Source: Fragum whitleyi
Taxonomy: Eukaryota; Mollusca; Bivalvia; Cardiida; Cardiidae
NCBI GenBank assembly: GCA_948146395.1
Contig: OX411559.1
Location: forward strand, 42,144,239-42,208,238
Reading direction: 5' to 3'
DNA length: 64,000 nucleotides
Position 1 is the first letter of the stretch. Every line of letters begins with the position of its first letter. The position numbers and the translations under genes are program-made. The notes under the pieces are model-generated. The model did no database searches. It was not told where the DNA came from and saw only the letters and a program-made list of their open reading frames with translations. This document shows positions 45,461 to 55,400 of this stretch, in pieces.

Positions 45461-48274
45461 ATAAGACTGAAACGAGAGATGACCATCCAGAGATGACCAT
45501 CACCTGATATCCTGTTACTTATAGTGTGACCAAAGCGCTTGCCATTTGTGTTAGGGTATATGGCTGAAACGAGATATGACCATCCAGAGATGACCATCAT
45601 CTGATATCATGTAACCTAGATAGTGACCTTATTTAGTTCCATTGCGCAAACTCACCTTTTTTTGGATTAAGCTTTTCTTTATCAGTTTGATTGCGTTTTC
45701 GTTTGCATGTTATTTAGTGAAGTCAATATGCTCAGTAAACTCACTTTTTTGAGTACCATACCCTGACCTTACCCATTTTCCTTTGAATAGCTTTTCTCAA
45801 TGAGTTTGAATTGATGCATTCTGTCAAGTTGGTCCGGGTGATAAGGTGTTTCATTTCTCTCATGTCTGACTCAAATTTTTGAGTTTTTGAGGGTTTCTCG
45901 TGGGTTCTTAAGGCTTTCTGATACGTTGTTTAGGGTAAGACTTAGCTTTTCATTATCAGTTTAATTGCATTTTCGTTTGCAAGTTATTTAGTGAAGTCAA
46001 TATGCTCACTAAACTCACTTTTTTTGAGTACCATACCCTGACCTTACCCCTTTTCATCTGAAAAGCATTTCTCAATGAGTTTGAATAGGTGCATATCTGT
46101 CAAGTTAGTCCGGGTGATAAGGTGTTGCACTTCTTTCATGTCTTAATTAACTTTTTGAGTTTCTGAGGATTTCTGGTGTTTGTTTTAAGGGTTGAATATG
46201 AGTTTTTAATGGTAAGGGTTAGGGTAAGGTAAGGGTATAATTCTGAAACGAGTGATGACCATCCAGATATGACCATCACCTGATTTCCTGTTACCTATAG
46301 TGTGGCCAAAGCGCTTGCCATTTGTGTTTAGGTATAAGGCTGAAACGAGATATGAACATCCAGAGATGTACATCAGGTGATATCATGTAACCAAGATAGT
46401 GACCTTTTTTAGTTCCATTGCGCAAACTCACCCTTTTTTTGGATTAAGCTTTTCTTTATCAGTTTGATTGCGTTTTCGTTTGCATGTTATTTAGTGAAGT
46501 CAATATGCTCACTTAACTCACTTTTTTGAGTACCATACCCTGACCTTACCCCTTTTCCTTTGAAAAGCTTTTCTCAATGAATTTGAATAGGTGCATGTCT
46601 GTCAAGTTAGTCCGGGTGAAAAGGTGTTGCACTTGTTTCATGTCTTACTCAATTTATTGAGTTTTCGAGAGTTTCTGGTGGTTTTTTTAGGGTTTCTGGT
46701 GGGTTTTTAAGGGTTAGGGTTAGGGTTTGGGTAAGGGTATAAGGCTGAAACGAGATATGATCATCTAGAGATGACCAGCACCTGATATCCTGTTACCTAT
46801 AGTGTGGCCAAAGCGCTAGCCATTTCTGTTAGGGTAAGGGTTAGGGTTAGGGTTAGGGTTAGGGTTAGGGTTAGGGTTAGGGTTAGGTTAGGGTTAGGGT
46901 AAGGGTTAGGGTAAGGGTTAGGGTTAGGGTAAGGGTTAGGGTTAGGGTTAGGGTTAGGGTATAAGGCTGAAACGAGAGATGGCCATAACCTGCTATCTTT
47001 TGACCTATAATGTGGCCAAAGCGCTTGCCATTTGTGTTGGGGCATAAGGCTGAAACGAGAGATGAACATCCGGAGATGAAGATCAGTTGTAATCATGTGA
47101 AAAGCTTTTCTCAATGAGTTTGAATAGGTGCAAGTCTGTCAGTTTAGTCCGGGTGATAAGGTGTTTCACTTCTTTCATGTCTAATTCAATTTTTTGAGTT
47201 TTTGAGGGTTTCTGAAGAGTTTGTGTGTGGGTTGGGGTATAAGGCTGAAACAAGAGATGAACATCCGGACATGAAGATCAGGTGATATCATGTGACCTAG
47301 ATAGTGACCTTTTTTAGTTCCATTGTGTGAACTCACCCTTTTTCTTGGAATAAGCTTTTCTTTATCAGTTTGATTGCGTGTCGTTTGCATGTTATTTAGT
47401 GAAGTCAATATGATCAGTAAACTCACTTTTTTGATTCCCCAAACTTGACCTTACCCCTTTTCCTTTGAAAAGCTTTTCTCAATGAGTTTGAATAGGTGCA
47501 AGTCTGTCAGTTTAGTCCGGGTGATGAGGTGTTTCACTTCTTTCATGTCTTACTCCATTTTTTGAGTTTTTGAGGGTTTCTGATGCGTTTGGGTTAGGGT
47601 TAGGGTTAGGGTTAGGGTTAGGGTTAGGGTATAAGGCTGAAACGAGAGATGGCCATCCAGAGATGACCATAACCTGCTATCTTTTGACCTATAATGTGGC
47701 CAAAGCGCTTGCCATTTGTGTTGGGGCATAAGGCTGAAACGAGAGATGAACATCCGGAGATGAAGATCAGTTGTAATCATGTGAAAAGCTTTTCTCAATG
47801 AGTTTGAATAGGTGCAAGTCTGTCAGTTTAGTCCGGGTGATAAAGTGTTTCACTTCTTTCATGTCTTACTCAATTTTTTGAGTTTTTGAGGGTTTCTGAA
47901 GAGTTTGTGTGTGGGTTGGGGTATAAGGCTGAAACAAGAGATGAACATCCGGACATGAAGATCAGGTGATATCATGTGACCTAGATAGTGACCTTTTTTA
48001 GTTCCATTGTGTGAACTCACCCTTTTTCTTGGAATAAGCTTTTCTTTATCAGTTTGATTGCGTGTCGTTTGCATGTTTTTTAGTGAAGTCAATATGATCA
48101 GTAAACTCACTTTTTTGATTCCCATAACTTGACCTTACCCCTTTTCCTTTGAAAAGCTTTTCTCAATGAGTTTGAATAGGTGCAAGTCTGTCAGTTTAGT
48201 CCAGGTGATGAGGTGTTTCACTTCTTTCATGTCTTACTCCATTTTTTGAGTTTTTGAGGGTTTCTGATGCGTTA
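45461..48274 (+). repeat. Diverged subtelomeric units (inner, older set)
   Basis: About five units related to the outer array share CTGAAACGAGAGATGACCATCC, GTGGCCAAAGCGCTTGCCATT, TATCAGTTTGATTGCG, TTATTTAGTGAAGTCAATAT, CTCAATGAGTTTGAATAG and TCAATTTTTTGAGTTTTTGA. TTAGGG blocks lie at 46829-46960 and 47590-47630, with traces at 46205-46230 and 46710-46740. Units differ from each other much more than the outer array. A near-identical duplication of roughly 680 bp is embedded (47181-47580 repeats at 47859-48260). Confidence 0.85.
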
Positions 48275-48324
48275 AGGTTAGGGTTAGGGTTAGGGTTAGG
48301 GTTAGGGTTAGGGTTAGGGTTAGG
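48275..48324 (+). repeat. Interstitial TTAGGG block, about 8 repeats
   Basis: Follows the last inner unit and leads directly into the 250-bp duplicated segment. Confidence 0.92.
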
Positions 48325-48574
48325 GCATCATTGACGCAAATGATTCACTCGGGTCACATGATATATCAGGTGACAGACCACGTGACCATGGAGTGTTTTA
48401 CCTTTCTAAAAATAGCCAATATGTTTTTATTTAGTACATTTGAGGTGCCCATGTGGTTTTGAATTCTTTTATCACGTGATCGAAGAGCTTTTCAAAAAAT
48501 AGAGACCATGTTGTTTTAGCCTATTGGACAATCACTCGAATAGTTTGCTCCTTAAAGAATGGACGTAAGTAGTG
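48325..48574 (+). repeat. 250-bp duplicated segment, copy 1
   Basis: GCATCATTGACGCAAATGAT ... GAATGGACGTAAGTAGTG. It is about 95% identical by eye to 51183-51432 and in the same orientation. Contains three CACGTG-like sites. No ORF. Both copies are immediately preceded by TTAGGG repeats. Confidence 0.9.
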
Positions 48575-48654
48575 AATGGTTGTTTTTGATACTGTTTAAT
48601 ATTTATATTTGTTTTTTTTAATCTTGTGAACTTAATTGGAAAAAGGATGTTCAC

Positions 48655-49707
48655 TCTTTACGCTTTACCCACCATTCCGGCACCCTAGCGATATTAGCGC
48701 GAACACGCGAATTTCGTCTGTGGATGGTGTAGAGAAACTCTCCCCAATTGTGGAACTTGTCAAGACGAACACGTAGACACCAAGATTGTCCCGATCAGCC
48801 CACTAGGGGCCAAAAAACGACCGTAACGCCTCTGAAAAGCGCCGTTCGGTCGGCACCATTGCGATATCAGCGCGAATCGATCTAGAGCGGCCGCTAATAG
48901 ACGCAGCTCCGTCAAATTCACTACGACTGAAGTGCTTCAGTTGAGCAACAAGACCGTACCACGATTGACTTGATCGGCGCCCTGGCTCGGCCCAGCAGCG
49001 TCATCCGGCAACGGCCACTCTGCTCTCGCGCCCAATGGCCAGAATTCGCGTTTCTCCGACTATAGATGAGCTACAAACGCCAAACTTGCCTCGATGGTAC
49101 AGACCAAGCCCCACGGCGATCCACGTCGTACAATCCCTACCCAGCCACTGCACTCCTGGTCGGTGCGCCGAAAAAGCGATTTTCGTCTGTGGATGGGATA
49201 GAGGTGCGAAACTCTCCCCGATGGGAAGAGCTTGTCGAGACGAACACGTAGACACCAAGATTGTCCCGATCGCTCTACTGGGGGCGGAGCTACGGCCGTA
49301 GCGCCTCTGAAAAGCGGCGCTCGGCCGGCACCCTAGCGACAAGAGCTCGAATCGCTATAAAGCGGCCGCTTATAGCCGCTTCCCCGCAAATCTCGCTACG
49401 ATTGTAGTGCATCAGTGGAGCAAGAAGAGCACACCACGATTGACTTGATCGGCGCCTTGGCTTGGCCCAGTGGCGTTACCCTCGATGATAGAGACCGAGC
49501 TCCGGCGGCAATCGACGTCGAGCAATCCCGACCCAGCCACTGCACTTCCGGTTGGTAACCCGAAAACGTGATTTTCGTCTGTTGATGGGATGGAGGTGCA
49601 AAACTCTCCCAGATTGTAGAGCTCTTCGTAGAACACGTAGACACCAAGATTGTACCAATCACCCTACTGGGAGCCGAGATACGGCCGTAGAACCTCTGAA
49701 AAGCGCT
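48655..49707. repeat. GC/CpG-rich island of three tandem units
   Basis: The base composition is strikingly richer in G, C and CpG than anything else in the window. TTTCGTCTGT(G/T)GATG recurs at about 48711, 49185 and 49573, and CCTCTGAAAAGCG at about 48829, 49304 and 49693, giving unit lengths of ~474 and ~389 bp. Shared blocks include GAACACGTAGACACCAAGATTG, AGCGGCCGCT and CACGATTGACTTGATCGGCG. Short open frames occur on both strands but differ between units, and none shows a conserved frame, so coding is unlikely. Confidence 0.8.
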
Positions 49708-51149
49708 TTAACTCAGTTTTTCAAAAGTGTTAACCCCGAACCCCTTACCCACCATAACCATCTTTGATTACCTAGCTTTTCTAAAGTCTTAACCCTGAAC
49801 ACTTAACCAAGCATAACTCACTTTTATAACACGGTTTTTCAAAAGTGTTAACCCTGAACCCTTTTACTAACATAACCCGCTTTGATTATCCAGTTTTTCA
49901 AAAGTGTTAACGCTGTACCCTTTACCCATCATAACCCATTCTCTTAACCCCGTTTTTTTTTAAAGTGTTAACCCTGAACCGCTTACCCACCATAACCAAC
50001 TTTGATTACCCCATTTTTAAAAGGTGTTAACCCTGAACCCTTTAACCACCATAACCCACTTTGATAACCCAGTTTTTCAAAAGTGTTAACCCTGAACCCC
50101 ATACCCACCATAACCCACTTTGATAACCCAGTTTTTAAAAGTGTTAACCCTGAACCCCTTACCCACCATTACCCTCTTTGATAACCCTGTTTTTCAAAAG
50201 TGTTAACCCTGAACCCTTTACCAACCATAACCCTCTTTGATAACCCTGTTTTTCAAAAGTGTTAACCCTAATCCCTTTACCAACAATAACCCACTATGAT
50301 AACCCAGTTTTTAAAAGTGTTAACTCTGAACCCCTTACCCACCATAAACCTCTTTGATAACCTTGTTTTTCGAAAGTGTTAACCCTGAACCCTTTACCCA
50401 CCATAACCCTCTTTGATAACCCTGTTTTTCAAAAGTGTTAACCCTGAACCCCTTACCCACCATAACCCTCTTTGATAACCTTGTTTTTCGAAAGTGTTAA
50501 CCCTGAACCCTTTACCCACCATAACCCTCTTTGATAACCCTGTTTTTCAAAAGTGTTAACCCTGAACCCTTTACCAACCATAACCCTCTTTCATAACCCA
50601 GTTTATGAAAAGTGTTAAGCCTAAACCCTTTACCAACCATAACCCTCTTTGATAACCTAGTTTTTAAAAAGTGTTTAGCCTTAACCCTTTACCAACCATT
50701 ACCCAATTTAATAACCAGGTCTTTCACAAGTGATAACCCTGAACCCTTGAGACATTATAACCCACTTTGATAACCCATTTTTAAAAAGTGTTAAGCTTAA
50801 ACCCTTTACCCACAATAACCCACTATGATTACCCGGTCTTTCAAAAGTGATAACCTTGAACCGTTTACCCACCAAAACCCTCTTTGATTACCCTGTTTTT
50901 CGAAAGTGTTAACCCTGAACCCTTTACCCACCATAACCCACTTTGATAATCCATTTTTTAAAAAGTGTGAAGCCTAAAACCTTTACCCACAATAACACAC
51001 TTTGATAACCCCGTCGTTCAAAAGTGATAACCCTAAACCCTTTACCCACAATAACCCTCTTTGATAACCCTATTTTTTAAAAGCGTTTAACTTTACCCAC
51101 CATAACCTCTTTGATTACCCGGTCTTTCAAAAGTGATAACCCTGAACCG
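49708..51149 (-). repeat. 59-bp satellite, about 24 units, C-rich on + strand
   Basis: The unit resembles TTAACCCTGAACCC, then TTTACCCACCATAACCC, then a TCTTTGATAACCC block and TGTTTTTCAAAAGTG. Units carry point changes and 1-2 bp indels. The AACCCT-like words read like degenerate telomere repeat on the C-rich strand, opposite to the terminal TTAGGG. The array stops abruptly against TTAGGG repeats at 51150. Confidence 0.92.
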
Positions 51150-51182
51150 TAGGGTTAGGGTTAGGGTTAGGGTTAGGGTAGG
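51150..51182 (+). repeat. Interstitial TTAGGG block at an orientation switch
   Basis: ...CCCTGAACCG is followed directly by TAGGGTTAGGG. This is the boundary between C-rich satellite and G-rich telomere repeat. Confidence 0.9.
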
Positions 51183-51432
51183 GCATCATTGACGCAAATG
51201 ATTCACTCGGGTCAAATGATATATCAGGTGACAGACCACGTGACCATGGAGTGTTTTACCTTTCTAAAAATAGCCAATATGTTTTTATTTAGTACATTTG
51301 AGGTGCCCATGTGGCTTTGAATTCTTTTATCACGTGATCGAAGAGCTTTTCTAAAAAGAGTGACAATGTTGTTTAAGCCTATTGGACAATCACTTGAATA
51401 GTTTGCTCCTTAAAGAATGGACGTAAGTAGTG
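51183..51432 (+). repeat. 250-bp duplicated segment, copy 2
   Basis: Same 250 bp as 48325-48574 with scattered substitutions (GGGTCAAATG for GGGTCACATG, GTGGCTTT for GTGGTTTT, TTCTAAAAAG for TTCAAAAAAT). Bounded on both sides by TTAGGG blocks. Confidence 0.9.
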
Positions 51433-51548
51433 TTAGGGTACGGGTTAGGGTTAGGGTTAGGGTTAGGGTTTAGAGTTAGGGTTAGGGTTAGGGTTAGGGT
51501 TAAGGTAAGGGTTTAGGGGTTAGGGTTAGGGTTAGGGTTAGGGTTAGG
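51433..51548 (+). repeat. Interstitial TTAGGG block, irregular
   Basis: About 19 repeats with variants (TACGGG, TTTAGAG, TAAGGT, TTTAGGGG), indicating an old internal telomere tract. Confidence 0.9.
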
Positions 51549-52336
51549 AACCGAGCAAGTTACGATGTGTGATCAAGATGGCGGATGATCAAGATGGCGG
51601 CTATAAACAAGCGCGGACCACAGAAACACGCCACGTAATAACAATTTCTACTTTTTAATTAGTCTCGATCAAAATAGTGGATGATGAAGCTGTCGGATAT
51701 TGTGGTCTATAACATACGGATTGCAAATTTTTAATTGTTTAATAGACCGCTTACGGAATGTCATATCGGTGATTTGCTTTGGCTAAATGGCTTCAGAGTG
51801 TTATTTAAGTGATTCATTTCAATTTGTTAGAACTGTTTTTAGCCTCGGGTTTGTTCTATTTGGGTGCAAAAGTGATCGTGTGCAAAACACTCTGATAAAA
51901 ATTCGTTCAATTCATGAATACACTAGATAACTGTGAATAAGATAATCGAAATTGTGAGCATTGTTTGTTTCGAATGGTGATAAACTTCAAAATGGAGATG
52001 GCGGTAAGAAATATATTTTCCTTTCCTATTAAGATACTTAGGTATTTCATTTCAATTTCGACTGATGCATCTTTAGCAAAAAGTGAAAGGATCAGCCTGG
52101 TTCAGCCTGGGTCGGCCCGATTCTGTCCCCCGGTCAGCCCGGTTATCTTAGTGTTTCAGCATTGAGTGCATTGCGCTTCTCCACGAAGGGAACAATCTTT
52201 TAAGTAATGAAGGTAGTTTATTTCAATTTCGACTTATGCATCCTTGTAAAAAAGAAAATGGTTCAGCCTGGCTCAGCCTGGTTTGGCCTTGTTCAGCCAC
52301 CATTCAGTCCGGATCACCATAGTCCGTTAACGTTGG
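51549..52336. other. Unique segment between TTAGGG blocks, with a short duplication
   Basis: GATCAAGATGGCGG is repeated at about 51571-51600. A GGTTCAGCCTGG..CAGCC(C/A) module preceded by TTTCATTTCAATTTCGACT.ATGCATC occurs twice (about 52045-52145 and 52215-52315). No coding frame with support. Confidence 0.55.
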
Positions 52337-52495
52337 GTCAGGGTTAGGGTTAGGGTTAGGGTTAAGGTTTATGGTTAGGGTTAGGGTTAGGGTTAGGGTT
52401 AGGGTTAGGGTTAGGGTTAGGGTTAGGGTTAGGGTTAGGGTTAGGGTTAGGGTTAGGGTTAGGGTTAGGGTTAGGGTTAGGGTTAGGGTTAGGGT
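52337..52495 (+). repeat. Interstitial TTAGGG block opening the outer array
   Basis: About 26 repeats with one early variant (TTAAGGTTTATGG). Longer than the blocks inside the array (~14-17 repeats). It leads into the first spacer at GTGTAAGGCTGAAACGAG. Confidence 0.93.
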
Positions 52496-55400
52496 GTAAG
52501 GCTGAAACGAGAGATGACCATCCAGAGATGACCATCCCCTGCTATCCTGTGACCTATTGTGTTGCAAAAGCGCTTTTCATTTGTGTTGGGGCATAAGGCT
52601 GAATTGGGAGAAGAACATCCGGAGTTGAAGATAAGGTGATATCATGTGACCTAGATATTGACCTATTTTAGTTGCATTGTGTGAAGTCACACTTTTTCTT
52701 GGATTTAGCTTTTCTATATCAGTTTGATTGCGTTTTCGATTTCATGTTATTTAGTGAAGTCAATATCATCAGTACACTCATGTTTTTGAGTACCATACCC
52801 TCACCTTACCCCTTTGGCTTTGAAAGTTTTCTCAATGAGTTTGAATAGCTGCAAGTCTGTCAGTTTAGTCCGGGTGATAAGGTGTTTCACTTCTTTCATG
52901 TTTTACTCAATTTTTTGAGTTTTTGAGGGTTTCTGGTGGGTTTTCTAGGGTTTCTGATGAGTAATGGAAAGGGTTAGGGTTAGGGTTAGGGTTAGGGTTA
53001 GGGTTAGGGTTAGGGTTAGAGTTAGGGTTAGGGTTAGGGTTAGGGTTAGGGTTAGGGTTAGGGTGTAAGGCTGAAACGAGAGATGACCATCCAGAGATGA
53101 CCATCCCCTGCTATCCTGTGACCTATTGTGTTGCAAAAGCGCTTTTCATTTGTGTTGGGGCATAAGGCTGAATTGGGAGAAGAACATCCGGAGTTGAAGA
53201 TAAGGTGATATCATGTGACCTAGATATTGACCTATTTTAGTTGCATTGTGTGAAGTCACACTTTTTCTTGGATTTAGCTTTTCTATATCAGTTTGATTGC
53301 GTTTTCGATTTCATGTTATTTAGTGAAGTCAATATCATCAGTACACTCATGTTTTTGAGTACCATACCCTCACCTTACCCCTTTGGCTTTGAAAGTTTTC
53401 TCAATGAGTTTGAATAGCTGCAAGTCTGTCAGTTTAGTCCGGGTGATAAGGTGTTTCACTTCTTTCATGTTTTACTCAATTTTTTGAGTTTTTGAGGGTT
53501 TCTGGTGGGTTTTCTAGGGTTTCTGATGAGTAATGGAAAGGGTTAGGGTTAGGGTTAGGGTTAGGGTTAGGGTTAGGGTTAGAGTTAGGGTTAGGGTTAG
53601 GGTTAGGGTTAGGGTTAGGGTGTAAGGCTGAAACGAGAGATGACCATCCAGAGATGACCATCCCCTGCTATCCTGTGACCTATTGTGTTGCAAAAGCGCT
53701 TTTCATTTGTGTTGGGGCATAAGGCTGAATTGGGAGAAGAACATCCGGAGTTGAAGATAAGGTGATATCATGTGACCTAGATATTGACCTATTTTAGTTG
53801 CATTGTGTGAAGTCACACTTTTTCTTGGATTTAGCTTTTCTATATCAGTTTGATTGCGTTTTCGATTTCATGTTATTTAGTGAAGTCAATATCATCAGTA
53901 CACTCATGTTTTTGAGTACCATACCCTCACCTTACCCCTTTGGCTTTGAAAGTTTTCTCAATGAGTTTGAATAGCTGCAAGTCTGTCAGTTTAGTCCGGG
54001 TGATAAGGTGATTCACTTCTTTCATGTTTTACTCAATTTTTTGAGTTTTTGAGGGTTTCTGGTGGGTTTTCTAGGGTTTCTGATGAGTAATGGAAAGGGT
54101 TAGGGTTAGGGTTAGGGTTATGGTTAGGGTTAGGGTTAGGGTTAGGGTTAGGGTTAGAGTTAGGGTTAGGGTTAGGGTTAGGGTTAGGGTTAGGGTTAGG
54201 GTGTAAGGCTGAAACGAGAGATGACCATCCAGAGATGACCATCCCCTGCTATCCTGTGACCTATTGTGTTGCAAAAGCGCTTTTCATTTGTGTTGGGGCA
54301 TAAGGCTGAATTGGGAGAAGAACATCCGGAGTTGAAGATAAGGTGATATCATGTGACCTAGATATTGACCTATTTTAGTTGCATTGTGTGAAGTCACACT
54401 TTTTCTTGGATTTAGCTTTTCTATATCAGTTTGATTGCGTTTTCGATTTCATGTTATTTAGTGAAGTCAATATCATCAGTACACTCATGTTTTTGAGTAC
54501 CATACCCTCACCTTACCCCTTTGGCTTTGAAAGTTTTCTCAATGAGTTTGAATAGCTGCAAGTCTGTCAGTTTAGTCCGGGTGATAAGGTGTTTCACTTC
54601 TTTCATGTTTTACTCAATTTTTTGAGTTTTTGAGGGTTTCTGGTGGGTTTTCTAGGGTTTCTGATGAGTAATGGAAAGGGTTAGGGTTAGGGTTAGGGTT
54701 AGGGTTAGGGTTAGGGTTAGGGTTAGAGTTAGGGTTAGGGTTAGGGTTAGGGTTAGGGTTAGGGTTAGGGTGTAAGGCTGAAACGAGAGATGACCATCCA
54801 GAGATGACCATCCCCTGCTATCCTGTGACCTATTGTGTTGCAAAAGCGCTTTTCATTTGTGTTGGGGCATAAGGCTGAATTGGGAGAAGAACATCCGGAG
54901 TTGAAGATAAGGTGATATCATGTGACCTAGATATTGACCTATTTTAGTTGCATTGTGTGAAGTCACACTTTTTCTTGGATTTAGCTTTTCTATATCAGTT
55001 TGATTGCGTTTTCGATTTCATGTTATTTAGTGAAGTCAATATCATCAGTACACTCATGTTTTTGAGTACCATACCCTCACCTTACCCCTTTGGCTTTGAA
55101 AGTTTTCTCAATGAGTTTGAATAGCTGCAAGTCTGTCAGTTTAGTCCGGGTGATAAGGTGTTTCACTTCTTTCATGTTTTACTCAATTTTTTGAGTTTTT
55201 GAGGGTTTCTGGTGGGTTTTCTAGGGTTTCTGATGAGTAATGGAAAGGGTTAGGGTTAGGGTTAGGGTTAGGGTTAGGGTTAGGGTTAGAGTTAGGGTTA
55301 GGGTTAGGGTTAGGGTTAGGGTTAGGGTTAGGGTGTAAGGCTGAAACGAGAGATGACCATCCAGAGATGACCATCCCCTGCTATCCTGTGACCTATTGTG

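Noticed and set aside
48655..49707. Ribosomal RNA or protein-coding gene in the GC-rich island
   Set aside because: No recognisable rRNA core sequence, and the open frames change between the three tandem units.
49001..49767. Overlapping Arg/Pro-rich ORFs on both strands
   Set aside because: They result from high GC and few stop codons in the CpG-rich repeat; no frame is shared by all units.
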